Shown: positions 15,136 to 23,894, numbered from the stretch's first letter. The stretch: DNA of 64,000 nt from JARIHD01 sp964503715 (GCA_964503715.1 CAZDAD010000002.1:29401-93400); one strand, 5' to 3'. Numbers and translations: made by a program. The notes: generated from the sequence alone by a model not told the origin.

Positions 15136-16063
15136 CAAGCAGCCAAAAATGGAGTTTCCCGAGATTCGGATTGCTCAGGTTGATGAGCTGACCCCATCGC
15201 AAAAGCATGATATCGTTCGCCAGATAAGACCTGCAATCGAGGAAGATACTGGCGTACGCTTTAAGCAGGTAGTCAATGGTGTTACTCCTGGTAAGAAAGA
15301 CAGTCGACACGATGTATTTAGGATGAGTGCGATCGGTCACGATGGCGCCACTTCGTCTATGTACGTCAAGCGTTTTCGTAACAAAAAAGATGCTGCCTAC
15401 GAGAAGGAAATGATTCAAGCAGTGAAGGACCGAGGCTTTGATGGGCTGAACCCAATTGGTCGAGGTGTATTCGACATATCAGAGCACGGTTTTGCACTGG
15501 TTACCGAGGAGATACCTCGCTTAGAGACTCTAAATATAGTTGATTGGCGAGATTACCGTCGGACTTGGCGTGGCGAAAAAGGTGCACACAGCGATCACTT
15601 ATCTAACCTAATGCATGATGTGGCTCATTATGTTGGTGACTTACATCGAAATGGGATTGGCTATCACGATTTGGTTCTACAAAACATCGGCAAAGTCCCA
15701 TCTGGCGAACTTATACCTTTTGACCTTGAATTCGTAAAACTCTATAACCCAGATGATAAATATAACTTTCAGTTCATCGTTGATAAGCAGAATGACTTAC
15801 TTAGCTTGGCCCGATCTTTAGCGGTGTCGATTGGTGTCTTTGAGGAAGACTATGATGCATTCAAAGATATGCTCTGCTCTGATCTATTAATGCCATATGC
15901 TAAAGCTACCGGCGACTTACGAATGTTTGAGCAGGCTGAAACAATGGCACGCTGGGGTGTGGAATGGGCTAACAAACAACGCGATCAAGAGGCTGCTCGC
16001 CGATCGGCACTGTCTAACTTGGCAAAGGCCCTCAAAGATGACTCCTTCCGCCCCGCCGACTAA
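15125..16063 (+). CDS. Atypical protein-kinase-like protein, copy 2
   Basis: 312 residues. MYVKRF gives K82, AAYEKE the helix Glu, GYHDLVLQNIG gives D182 and N187, and PFDLEF a DFG-like D200. The catalytic Asp is preceded by Tyr-His rather than His-x. Similarity to the kinase at 12690 covers the whole length, including HGFALVTEEIP versus YGFAVTTDYLP. The C-terminal 60 residues are a charged helix. The gene ends just before the groE promoter, so the kinase operon and groE are adjacent but separately promoted. Confidence 0.72.
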   Translation: MKPNKQPKMEFPEIRIAQVDELTPSQKHDIVRQIRPAIEEDTGVRFKQVVNGVTPGKKDSRHDVFRMSAIGHDGATSSMYVKRFRNKKDAAYEKEMIQAVKDRGFDGLNPIGRGVFDISEHGFALVTEEIPRLETLNIVDWRDYRRTWRGEKGAHSDHLSNLMHDVAHYVGDLHRNGIGYHDLVLQNIGKVPSGELIPFDLEFVKLYNPDDKYNFQFIVDKQNDLLSLARSLAVSIGVFEEDYDAFKDMLCSDLLMPYAKATGDLRMFEQAETMARWGVEWANKQRDQEAARRSALSNLAKALKDDSFRPAD

Positions 16064-16066
16064 CGG

Positions 16067-16120
16067 TTGACGCTAAAAATTAGGTTGTATATAGTGAGTG
16101 CCAGCGGGTTGGCACTCACT
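16067..16120 (+). promoter_or_regulatory. groE promoter with an 11-bp-arm operator
   Basis: TTGACG (16067-16072), 17 bp, TATAGT (16090-16095). AGTGAGTGCCA (16093-16103) and TGGCACTCACT (16110-16120) form a perfect dyad over the predicted start site. The arms contain GAGTGC and GCACTC, the CIRCE half-sites, but in the opposite order to CIRCE (GCACTC-N9-GAGTGC). AGTGCCAG recurs at 16128-16135. Confidence 0.7.
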
Positions 16121-16170
16121 TGCTTTAAGTGCCAGTTCCGATGAAAATCACTTTGTTTAGGAGGGAATTT

Positions 16171-16443
16171 ATGAGCGCAAAAGTTAAGCCGCTTGCTGAA
16201 TATGTTGTGGTTGTTGCAGAAGAGGCACCAACAAAAACCTCAAGTGGGCTATATTTACCACCAAGTGCTAGCGAAAAACCAAGAGTAGCCAAAATAGTTG
16301 CTATTGGCACGCAGGTGAAAGATGTCAAAGTTGGAGATAGGGTTCTATATAAGAATGAGTATGAGGCCGTAACCGTAAAGTTAGACGGTGAGTCCTTCAC
16401 AGTCGTAAATTCACAAAACCTAATTGCGGTAATTGGGGGTTAA
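16171..16443 (+). CDS. groES: Co-chaperonin GroES
   Basis: 90 residues from the ATG at 16171, which has a strong AGGAGG 6 nt upstream; an in-frame ATG at 16129 lacks one and lies closer to the operator. GroES caps the GroEL ring. The mobile loop TKTSSGLYLPPSASEKP and the core strands (GDRVLYKN, NSQNLIAVI) are typical. It is followed by groEL after 2 nt, and the operator dyad upstream suggests heat-shock control. Confidence 0.96.
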   Translation: MSAKVKPLAEYVVVVAEEAPTKTSSGLYLPPSASEKPRVAKIVAIGTQVKDVKVGDRVLYKNEYEAVTVKLDGESFTVVNSQNLIAVIGG

Positions 16444-16445
16444 GA

Positions 16446-18092
16446 ATGTCTAATAAAGTTTTCTATGATGACGAAGCACGTCGCCGTGTCTTGGGCGGCG
16501 CTAAATTGCTCTATGATGCAGTCAAGACAACTATGGGGCCAAGAGGGCGCAATGTTGTTATAGGCAAGGCCTATGGTGCGCCGACTGTTACACATGATGG
16601 TGTGACTGTAGCGAGGGGTGTTGATGTAGCCGAAGTCGATGACGAGACTTTGGGCTACAAAGTCGGTGCGGAGCTAATCAAAAAAGCCGCCTCCAAGATG
16701 AACGATGTAGCAGGTGATGGTACAACCACGGTTACCGTTCTGACATACACTATCCTGAATGAAGCCAATAAGTTGATAGCCGCTGGGCATAATCCAATGC
16801 TTCTACGCAAAGGGCTTGAAGCTGCCGCTACAGACGTACTAGAGGCCCTTGATGGTATGCGTGAAGATGTTGCAGCGAACAAGAAGCGCATCTCTGAGGT
16901 GGCAACAATTTCTGCAGGCGATGCTGAGATTGGCAGTCTAATAGCCGACGTTATGGACGAGGTGACTCGAGATGGTGTTGTCACTGTAGAAGAAGGCAAG
17001 GGTTTATCTGTCGAGAGTGAGATAGTCGATGGATTTACTATGGATAGTGGCTACGTCAGCCCGTACATGGCTACAGATACGACAAGATTAGTCGCTGTAT
17101 ATGACAAACCTGCTGTAGTAATTACTGACAAAAAGATCAGTTCGATTCAGGAGTTCTTGCCGCTACTAGAGAAATTAGCTCAATCTGGGAAGAAGGACCT
17201 AGTTCTGTTTGCCGAAGATGTAGACGGAGAGGCACTGACCACGTTAGTCTTGAATCGACTCAAGGGCGTGTTCAATACAGTCGCCGTCAAGGTATCGGAT
17301 ATTGGTGGTGATCGAAAAGACAGGCTAGAGGATATTGCTGCTCTAACTGGCGCTACAGTCATTAGTGAGAGCAAGGGTTACACTTTCGAAGATGCTGATC
17401 TAAACGCCGTAGGCTCTGCCCGTAAGGTAATTGTTGGTAAGGATTCTACCACTATCATTGAAGGCTCAGGCTCTAGTGTGGCCGTTGATTTACGCATTCA
17501 GGAGATAGCTGCTCAGGCGCAACAGGCGGAGAGTAACTACGAAAAGACCAAGTTGGATAAGCGCCGTGCTGCCCTATCTGGCAAGGTGGCTGTAATCAAG
17601 GTTGGAGGCGCTACCGAAACTGAGATAGAAGAAAAGAAGTTCCGTGTTGATGATGCCGTAGCCGCCGTAAAGGCAGCTCTTGCCGAGGGCATTGTGCCTG
17701 GTGGTGGTGTCACCCTAGTAAACCTCGAGTCGGCTGCGGTTGGCAAACCCAAGACTGATGATGACCCATCGATAGTCGCAGGCCGCCAATTGCTTAGGAA
17801 CGCCCTAGAGCAGCCTTTCCGTGTGTTATTGAGTAATGCTGGGCTAAACGCCGATGAGTGGCTACCACAGGTGCGTTCAGCCAAGCCAGGACACGGCCTA
17901 AACGTTAATCACCCCACAAAACTAGTAGATCTAAAGGCAGCGGGGATCGTTGACCCCGCTCGTGTGACTCGTGAGGCACTGATGAACGCCGTGTCAATTG
18001 CAGGTACTAGTATGACTATGGGTGCTTTGATTGTTGACGTACCCGAAGCCAAAGACCCAGGCTCGTCTATGGGCGGAATGGGAATGATGTAG
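16446..18092 (+). CDS. groEL: Chaperonin GroEL
   Basis: 548 residues, full length. It encloses and folds proteins with ATP. The ATP-binding TMGPRGRNV and DGTTT motifs, the apical-domain segments, and the GGM-type C-terminal tail (GGMGMM) are present. It is the second gene of the groESL operon, 2 nt after groES, and ends in a strong terminator. Confidence 0.98.
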   Translation: MSNKVFYDDEARRRVLGGAKLLYDAVKTTMGPRGRNVVIGKAYGAPTVTHDGVTVARGVDVAEVDDETLGYKVGAELIKKAASKMNDVAGDGTTTVTVLTYTILNEANKLIAAGHNPMLLRKGLEAAATDVLEALDGMREDVAANKKRISEVATISAGDAEIGSLIADVMDEVTRDGVVTVEEGKGLSVESEIVDGFTMDSGYVSPYMATDTTRLVAVYDKPAVVITDKKISSIQEFLPLLEKLAQSGKKDLVLFAEDVDGEALTTLVLNRLKGVFNTVAVKVSDIGGDRKDRLEDIAALTGATVISESKGYTFEDADLNAVGSARKVIVGKDSTTIIEGSGSSVAVDLRIQEIAAQAQQAESNYEKTKLDKRRAALSGKVAVIKVGGATETEIEEKKFRVDDAVAAVKAALAEGIVPGGGVTLVNLESAAVGKPKTDDDPSIVAGRQLLRNALEQPFRVLLSNAGLNADEWLPQVRSAKPGHGLNVNHPTKLVDLKAAGIVDPARVTREALMNAVSIAGTSMTMGALIVDVPEAKDPGSSMGGMGMM

Positions 18093-18111
18093 AATTGTCT
18101 ACACAAAATAT

Positions 18112-18139
18112 AAACACCCCTTATTGTGAGGGGTGTTTT
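18112..18139 (+). terminator. groESL terminator
   Basis: AAACACCCC and GGGGTGTTT pair over 9 bp around a 9-nt loop, followed by TT. The A-run on the other side could also serve the convergent small gene. Confidence 0.85.
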
Positions 18140-18159
18140 AGTTTGCGATGCCCAAAAAT

Positions 18160-18354
18160 CTAGGATAATGTGCGCTTGATACCGCCGTAGGCACTTGTGG
18201 CGATTCCACGTCGTACTTCTTTGAGTGGGTTAGGTTTACCGAGAAAATCGAGAACAGAGCCAAAGCCAAGAACAGCGACTATGCCAAAGCCGACGGTCGC
18301 GAGAAATTCCTTGCGTGTAACTTCCCTCTCAAGGAGGTTATGAAACTGCTGCAC
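18160..18354 (-). CDS. Small membrane protein with Tat-signal-like N-terminus
   Basis: 64 residues, GTG start with AAAGG upstream. TRKEFLATVGFGIVAVLGFG combines a near-Tat motif (consensus S/T-R-R-x-F-L, here with Lys at the second Arg) with a hydrophobic segment, followed by a short charged tail. It lies directly downstream of tatC on the same strand. A tail-bound Tat substrate or Tat-associated peptide is an inference from motif and position. Confidence 0.55.
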   Translation of the reverse strand: MQQFHNLLEREVTRKEFLATVGFGIVAVLGFGSVLDFLGKPNPLKEVRRGIATSAYGGIKRTLS

Positions 18355-18439
18355 TGTTTTACCTTTTGTTTTTGGTTTTTTATTTTTGGAAAACCTAAGG
18401 TCAGGATAACCCTAATGTTTAAAATTGTCAACAGGCTAT

Positions 18440-19738
18440 TTAATAATCTATCTCAGCGGTAAACGAACGAAAGCGGCGGCGTTCATATTCACGGATATAT
18501 TTGCTGGGCCGACGTGTACTATTTTCAGAACTTACTTTGCGAATAGGCGTTGATGATACTGGATTTAACCTCTGGCCAACTGGAGCAACTTCTTGTACGA
18601 ACTGTGCAGCAATCGGCGAATTGTTAGCTTGTCTCTGTGGGGATGGGGACATATTTGTTGGCTGCTGTACCTTGGATAAGTCAAGTAGCCTCTCTGTGCC
18701 GCTGTCTCCAAATGATGTCGAGGTTTTTTGAGTAGTGGTTCGTCTAGCTGATAGCTTAAGTGTGGCGTTTACTGCCGCCTTAGGTTTTGGTGGGCTACTG
18801 GCAATTGAGGCTACGTACTGGTTATTAGACTGCTCTAATTCTTCTGTATCAAGTTCGTCGTTCCAATTCATCTGGGCAATACTGAAATCGCTCAGGCGCT
18901 GCTCGCGACTGGCGGCATCTTGTTCGCGTAGCTTTTTTACTCTGGCGGGGCGATCGAGTCTACGATTTACAATCCATATCATCGCTACGGCGAGGTTATA
19001 CATCAGGATAATTGGTAGGCTTAGAATAGCCTGGTTGCGGACATCAGGAGTGGGACTTATCATCGCGCCAATTATGAATGACAACAATATAACCCATCGT
19101 TGCTTGGCCATTAGCCTCTTAGCACTGAGCCTCTGTATCTTGTTGATGGTTATCAGGACTAGGGGGAGCTGGAATAGTAAACCAGAGCCTATTAGGTAGG
19201 CTAGGACAAACGAGAAATAAGATTGGATATTGATAAGGGCTTCAATCTGTTGGTTTTTGGCGAAGCCATGTAATAGGAAGTTAAGCCCCGAGGGCAGGGC
19301 TATAAAGTAACCAAAACACACGCCAATTACGGCTAAAACACATGACCATATGCCAACTCGTGCCAAGAAGCCAACTGTCGTGTTTGAGGCCAGTGGGGAT
19401 AAGTACCGCAATAGCTGGTAGACAATTACAGGAATGCTAGCTAGCAGGCCTGTTGCTATACAGAGTTGAAAGGCAAAGTCAAAGCCTCCACCTGGGGTAG
19501 TGAAGATAAACTGCTGGTCACCAGCAGGTTTTAGAAGTATCTTCGTCAAGACCTCCTGGTTGGAGGCGGCAAGACCTGCAAAGATAGCAACAGAAAGAGC
19601 AATGTAAATCAACCTCGTGCGAAGTTCTCGGACGTGGGCAATAAACGGCTGTTTTTCTGGGCCTAGAGTGGTCTTACGCTGCTGGTCCCGAGCGTGGAGT
19701 GCCGTCTTTTTCCTTTGAGTTTTTCTCTTGAGTGCCAT
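18440..19738 (-). CDS. tatC: Sec-independent protein translocase TatC with long C-terminal extension
   Basis: 432 residues; TatC is normally about 250. The first 260 residues show FIAHVRELRTRLIY and six membrane helices typical of TatC, which recognises twin-arginine signals in the inner membrane. After the last helix (NRRLDRPARVKKL) there are about 170 extra residues, polar, Ser/Pro/Gln/Arg-rich and probably disordered, in the cytoplasm, ending in an Arg-rich segment. The start overlaps tatA by 65 nt. Confidence 0.92.
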   Translation of the reverse strand: MALKRKTQRKKTALHARDQQRKTTLGPEKQPFIAHVRELRTRLIYIALSVAIFAGLAASNQEVLTKILLKPAGDQQFIFTTPGGGFDFAFQLCIATGLLASIPVIVYQLLRYLSPLASNTTVGFLARVGIWSCVLAVIGVCFGYFIALPSGLNFLLHGFAKNQQIEALINIQSYFSFVLAYLIGSGLLFQLPLVLITINKIQRLSAKRLMAKQRWVILLSFIIGAMISPTPDVRNQAILSLPIILMYNLAVAMIWIVNRRLDRPARVKKLREQDAASREQRLSDFSIAQMNWNDELDTEELEQSNNQYVASIASSPPKPKAAVNATLKLSARRTTTQKTSTSFGDSGTERLLDLSKVQQPTNMSPSPQRQANNSPIAAQFVQEVAPVGQRLNPVSSTPIRKVSSENSTRRPSKYIREYERRRFRSFTAEIDY

Positions 19739-19892
19739 CGCTCAAACCTTTCTTAAGCTCGCGCACTGATGAACCCGCACTGCGGGCAAGTTCTGGTAAC
19801 TTCTTGCTACCAAAAAGCAACAAGACAATTAAGAAAATAACTATTAGTTCAGGCGTACCAAGCCCAAACAGTTCAGCAAAATTGCTAACCAT
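19674..19892 (-). CDS. tatA: Sec-independent protein translocase TatA
   Basis: 72 residues from the ATG at 19890-19892, which has GAGGG upstream. One N-terminal helix (FGLGTPELIVIFLIVLLLFG) followed by the TatA/B signature FGSKKLPELARSAG and an amphipathic helix; a polar tail follows. TatA forms the pore of the Tat system. No separate tatB is seen, which is common in minimal Tat systems. It is upstream of and overlapping tatC. Confidence 0.92.
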   Translation of the reverse strand: MVSNFAELFGLGTPELIVIFLIVLLLFGSKKLPELARSAGSSVRELKKGLSDGTQEKNSKEKDGTPRSGPAA

Positions 19893-19986
19893 TGTGTTTC
19901 CCTCGTTATTAAGCAACTGTGTGTATCATACCATAAGCGACATACACCGTAATAGATGCTGCTCTATATTCTGAAATTCATATAGA

Positions 19987-20565
19987 TTAAGCGTTGTTTT
20001 CTTTGGCGTGTGTGAAATAGTTGATTTCGTTTACTATATCCAACAATGCCTGAGCACGAACTTTTTCGTCTTGAATCTGTGTGGCGGCGCTGTAAGCCTC
20101 TTTTATGAGGTCTGAGTTATCAGATGCTTGAATCATCATCATAGTAGTGCGGAATTTTTCCTCTGGATCTTGATCTAGCTGGCCAACCAGTGGCCCTAGT
20201 TGTTGAAGAGCCTGCTGTTTGATGTTAATTAAGTCATCACTAACTGGTGCTACTGGTTGTGTTACCTGTGCTGGAGCTGGCTCCACTGTAGGTTCAGCTA
20301 CGGGGCTATCGAATGGTGATGGAGTAGCGGTTGTCTGATCGAACATAGACGGTGCAGGTGTTTTTGTAGCAGGAGAGGCAACTTGAGGCTCGACTACAGG
20401 CACTGTCTGGTCAACTGCTGGTGCTACGGTTGGCGCCACAGCGCTGATAGCATCTACATAGCTAGTGGTATTGTCTGCGGGTGCCGTATTGGCCATCTCG
20501 TCCTTGGACGCTGGCTGCAATGTGGCCCCTGAAAAAGATGTGTCATTTGTTGGCTGCCCAAACAT
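19987..20565 (-). CDS. Pro/Ala/Thr-rich protein with helical C-terminus
   Basis: 192 residues. Residues 1-105 are low complexity (Pro, Ala, Val, Thr) and probably disordered; residues 110-190 form a helical domain (NIKQQALQQLGPLVGQLDQD). No family recognised, no membrane helix. An AGGGGGG sequence precedes the ATG and TATATT lies farther upstream, divergent from the sugar isomerase gene. Confidence 0.7.
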   Translation of the reverse strand: MFGQPTNDTSFSGATLQPASKDEMANTAPADNTTSYVDAISAVAPTVAPAVDQTVPVVEPQVASPATKTPAPSMFDQTTATPSPFDSPVAEPTVEPAPAQVTQPVAPVSDDLINIKQQALQQLGPLVGQLDQDPEEKFRTTMMMIQASDNSDLIKEAYSAATQIQDEKVRAQALLDIVNEINYFTHAKENNA

Positions 20566-20596
20566 GTAATGTTTCCCCCCTAATTGCCTTTTGGAA

Positions 20597-20602
20597 TATA
20601 AT
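20597..20602 (+). promoter_or_regulatory. -10 box for the sugar isomerase-cupin operon
   Basis: TATAAT, followed by a leader of about 30 nt with the strong Shine-Dalgarno AAGGAGGGG at 20627-20635. Confidence 0.55.
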
Positions 20603-20640
20603 GATAACTACTACCATGATACCACAAGGAGGGGAGTAAT

Positions 20641-21675
20641 ATGCTAGACGATTTGAAGATGATTCATGAACGTGATGCTGCTGATGCCTTAGGAATTGCC
20701 GAAAAACAATCAGAACAACTACTCGCAAGTTTTGAGCTACTCGGTCAACATACAACAGCGAGTATTAAGAACGTAGTTTATGCAGGTATGGGTGGTTCCG
20801 CATTGGCCGCATCCTTTATTCATACCTGGCCAACGCTTGATATTCCCTTTGAGATTGTTAGAGATTACGATCTGCCCGCATACGTCGGTCCTGAAACGCT
20901 TGTAATTTGCGCCAGCTACTCTGGAAATACTGAGGAGACTCTTAGCACTTTGGCGCAGGCCGAGAGTAAGTCGGCACAAATTGCTGTCATTGCTGGCGGT
21001 GGTCAGTTGTGGGCTGCGGCGGAAGAGAAGAACTACCTTAGAGTAATGCTACCGAAAGCTGCGCAACCTCGTTACGCAGTTCTATATAATTTTAAGGCTT
21101 TATTGGAATTGCTGCGTTCCGCAAACGTCTTAAACATTGACTATACGTCTAATCTAGAAGCAGCATCAGGCCTGCTATCGGAGGCCGTCAAGCAATGGCT
21201 GCCAACTGTTCCTACTAGCCAGAACCCCGCCAAACAGCTTGCCCAGGAACTTATGGGTCAATCAGTGGTGGTGTACGCTGGGCCGAAGTTAGCACCCGCT
21301 GCCTACAAGTGGAAAATAAGTATCAACGAAAATGCTAAGCAGGTTGCTTGGTGGAACTATTTCCCTGAGCTCAATCACAACGAGTTCATTGGCTGGAGTA
21401 AGCAGCCTATAGACAAGCCATATGCCGTTGTTGACCTAAGGGGTTCGTGTGAGCACGAACGTATTACAAAGCGTTTTGAGGTAACTGAACGGCTACTGTC
21501 GGGTATGCGTCCGCAGCCGCACGTTGTGCAGGCACAGGGTGAAAACGCTTTTCAGCAGCTAGTTTGGACGGTCGCATTTGGTGATTTCGTTAGTCTGTAT
21601 TTGGCCTTACTGAATGGGCTTAACCCTGCACCAGTTGACCTTGTAGAGAAATTTAAACAGGAGCTAGGAAAATAA
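20641..21675 (+). CDS. Bifunctional phosphoglucose/phosphomannose isomerase-like
   Basis: 344 residues, SIS-domain isomerase of the small PGI/PMI type. The first SIS domain has GMGGSALAA (49-57) and ASYSGNTEET (about 99-108), the sugar-phosphate binding loops. The C-terminal WNYFPELNHNEFIGW carries the conserved His of this family. It interconverts fructose-6-P with glucose-6-P and mannose-6-P, linking glycolysis and mannose-type sugars. The stop codon overlaps the ATG of the cupin gene (TAATG). Confidence 0.85.
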   Translation: MLDDLKMIHERDAADALGIAEKQSEQLLASFELLGQHTTASIKNVVYAGMGGSALAASFIHTWPTLDIPFEIVRDYDLPAYVGPETLVICASYSGNTEETLSTLAQAESKSAQIAVIAGGGQLWAAAEEKNYLRVMLPKAAQPRYAVLYNFKALLELLRSANVLNIDYTSNLEAASGLLSEAVKQWLPTVPTSQNPAKQLAQELMGQSVVVYAGPKLAPAAYKWKISINENAKQVAWWNYFPELNHNEFIGWSKQPIDKPYAVVDLRGSCEHERITKRFEVTERLLSGMRPQPHVVQAQGENAFQQLVWTVAFGDFVSLYLALLNGLNPAPVDLVEKFKQELGK

Positions 21676-22142
21676 TGGCCGGTACATCTTCTGCACCATA
21701 CTTTGACCCGACTGAGTTCGACACATCATCTTATGTTCGTAGGGCCGACAAGCCATGGGGCTATGAAATACATTGGGTACCCGAGGGCTTGCCATACATG
21801 GGTAAACTCTTGCACATCAATGCGGGTAAACGTCTGAGTATGCAAATTCATGACATCAAACAAGAAGCTTATTTCTTGATATCGGGCAGAGCCTCAATTA
21901 TTTGGGAGAACAATAAGGGGGAACTGATAACCACCGAGCTAAAGAAGAACGTTGGCTATAGGACATCAGTTGGTCAAAAGCATCGTCTTTGTGGCATAAC
22001 TGACTGCGATATAATCGAAGCCTCTACTCCTGAGGATGGCACGACATGGCGCCTAGAGGATGACTTTGCCCGAGGTAATCAAACTCCCGAGGAGCGAGCC
22101 GCTGAATATGCCAAGCATGCCAAAATCCAAAGGGGTATGTAG
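21675..22142 (+). CDS. Cupin, type II mannose-6-phosphate isomerase-like
   Basis: 155 residues. KPWGYEIHWV begins a cupin like the C-terminal domain of mannose-1-phosphate guanylyltransferase/isomerase, followed by INAGKRLSMQIHDIKQEAYF where the metal ligands lie. The usual second His of HxH reads HD, with E and a later KHRL His, so the metal site may be altered. Coupled to the sugar isomerase by 1-nt overlap, hence probably sugar phosphate metabolism. Confidence 0.72.
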   Translation: MAGTSSAPYFDPTEFDTSSYVRRADKPWGYEIHWVPEGLPYMGKLLHINAGKRLSMQIHDIKQEAYFLISGRASIIWENNKGELITTELKKNVGYRTSVGQKHRLCGITDCDIIEASTPEDGTTWRLEDDFARGNQTPEERAAEYAKHAKIQRGM

Positions 22143-22171
22143 TAGTTCAGCGATTCTTCAGTAAGCGAGGT

Positions 22172-22177
22172 TATACT
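22172..22177 (+). promoter_or_regulatory. -10 box before the two-component operon
   Basis: TATACT ends 9 nt before the ATG at 22187. Confidence 0.45.
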
Positions 22178-22186
22178 TAGAACTGT

Positions 22187-22849
22187 ATGAGGTTGCTTGT
22201 CGTAGAGGACGAAATCAAGATTGCCAAAAGCCTCGAGAAAGGGCTTAAGGCTGAGGGCTATGTCATTGACTTGGCCCTTGAATCTGGGACTGCTGAAATA
22301 TTGTTCGATGCCAACAGCTACGATTTGGTCTTGCTGGATTGGATGATTCCCGGTGGTCATGATGGCCCTGAGCTTATAAAGATTTGGCGCAAACAAAAGA
22401 AAAACACACCAATTCTAATGATTACCGCCCGTACTGCTATTGGTGATAGAGTTGCGGGGCTTGATAGTGGGGCTGATGATTACCTTCCTAAACCGTTTGC
22501 ATTCGATGAGCTATTGGCTAGAATTAGGGCCCTACTACGCAGGCCCGTAACCGATCAACAGCTTGTCATGGAAATCGGTGGCGTACGATTGGACTCGGGT
22601 GCTAAGGCCGTATTTGTTGATGGCAAAAATGCCAAAATGACAGCCAAAGAGTTTCGATTAATTGAATATCTGTTTCACAGTAATGGACAGGTTGTTAGCA
22701 AGGATCAGCTACTCAATCAGCTTTGGGCCGATGAAGACCGAGTTCAGCGTAACACTGTCGAAACTTTCGTTGCCAACATAAGGCGTAAGCTAGGCAAACA
22801 AGGGAAAATTATAGAAACAGTCAGAGGCTATGGCTATAAAGTGGGTTAG
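22187..22849 (+). CDS. OmpR-family response regulator
   Basis: 220 residues. Receiver domain 1-118 with the phospho-acceptor D51 in VLLDWMIP, the acidic pair in VEDE, and Lys in LPKPF. The DNA-binding winged helix (about 128-218) contains AKEFRLIEYLF and the RGYGYKV ending. The gene overlaps the histidine kinase gene by 20 nt. The nearby DUF1361 gene might be a target, but no signal is known. Confidence 0.95.
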   Translation: MRLLVVEDEIKIAKSLEKGLKAEGYVIDLALESGTAEILFDANSYDLVLLDWMIPGGHDGPELIKIWRKQKKNTPILMITARTAIGDRVAGLDSGADDYLPKPFAFDELLARIRALLRRPVTDQQLVMEIGGVRLDSGAKAVFVDGKNAKMTAKEFRLIEYLFHSNGQVVSKDQLLNQLWADEDRVQRNTVETFVANIRRKLGKQGKIIETVRGYGYKVG

Positions 22850-23882
22850 ACGCCTAAACATGTTCAACTCGGCGCGGCTTTCGCTGACGCTTTTTTACCT
22901 TGGCATCATAGTACTGCTGAACCTTTTGGTAACAGTTAGCGCAAGGGTACTGGCCGAAAGGGAGTTTCGTTGGGCCGTACAAGAACAACAGACTGCCGTA
23001 AATAGATTGAATGATACTGATTTCGCTAACGGTAACGACTATCAGAATCGTGTCGAAAAGATTCAGGACAGACAATTTACAATAGTTAGCCAGCATCTCA
23101 ACCAGAACCTCCTGGTTATTAATCTCTGTGCTTTTGTAGTCGGTGGCATATTAAGCTATTGGTTTGCGGGCAGGGCACTGAGCCCAATTAAAGAAGCTTT
23201 GGAGTTGCAAGCTAGATTCACAGCAGACGCTAGTCACGAGATGAAAACGCCGCTAGCAAATATGCGACTTGAAAATGAAATCTTTTTGCGTCAAAAAAGC
23301 TTTACTCCTCAGGAGGCAAAGGAGCAGATAGAGAGTAACCTTGAGGAGGTCCAACGCCTCGAGAAATTATCTCTGACCATGTTAGCTCTTCACCAATACG
23401 GACAGGTAACCCTTGATAGAGCGCCAACATTTATTGCACCTGTGATTGAAGAAGTTCTGCATCAACATGAGTCTACGTTCGCTACACGCAAAATCAAGGT
23501 TCATCACAAGATTGCGCCCGCCAAGATTATGGTTAATTCTGACAGTATCAAGCAACTGATGTCTATTCTCATAGATAACGCCGTCAAACATGGTGGCCAG
23601 GGCAAAAGTGTATCGGTCAATGGCTCCCTAAGGGGCAAATGGTATGTCATAGCTGTTATTGATAAGGGGCCAGGTATCGCTCAAGAGGACTTACCGTATA
23701 TTTTCAATCGACTTTATAGAGGTGATAAGGCTCGTTCTAAAAGAACTTTTGGGTACGGCTTGGGATTAGCTTTGGCGCAAGAGATATCTACCTCGAACGG
23801 TGGCTATATTACGGCCGAAAATAGCAAGCGTGGTGGTGCCAAGTTTGAGGTTATGCTACCTCTTGTAGCTAAAACAACTTGA
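22830..23882 (+). CDS. Sensor histidine kinase
   Basis: 350 residues. Two membrane helices (about 17-40 and 93-113) enclose a short, about 50-residue extracytoplasmic loop. H-box DASHEMKTPL with H136, N-box DNAVKHGG, G1 DKGPGIA, and a second Gly-rich box YGLGLALA complete the kinase core. There is hardly any HAMP region. The start at 22830 or the ATG at 22860 are both possible. Cognate partner of the overlapping response regulator. Confidence 0.93.
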   Translation: MAIKWVRRLNMFNSARLSLTLFYLGIIVLLNLLVTVSARVLAEREFRWAVQEQQTAVNRLNDTDFANGNDYQNRVEKIQDRQFTIVSQHLNQNLLVINLCAFVVGGILSYWFAGRALSPIKEALELQARFTADASHEMKTPLANMRLENEIFLRQKSFTPQEAKEQIESNLEEVQRLEKLSLTMLALHQYGQVTLDRAPTFIAPVIEEVLHQHESTFATRKIKVHHKIAPAKIMVNSDSIKQLMSILIDNAVKHGGQGKSVSVNGSLRGKWYVIAVIDKGPGIAQEDLPYIFNRLYRGDKARSKRTFGYGLGLALAQEISTSNGGYITAENSKRGGAKFEVMLPLVAKTT

Positions 23883-23888
23883 TATAAT
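23883..23888 (+). promoter_or_regulatory. -10 box before the DUF1361 gene
   Basis: TATAAT ends 6 nt before the ATG at 23895, starting just after the kinase stop codon. Confidence 0.55.
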
Positions 23889-23894
23889 GTTGTT

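Noticed and set aside
16093..16120. CIRCE element before groES
   Set aside because: The half-sites are in the wrong order and the spacing is 6 bp, so it is a different dyad; reported as such.
16655..17884. Long antisense frames within groEL
   Set aside because: Ser/Ala-rich mirror frames of a highly expressed gene; no start signals or family features.
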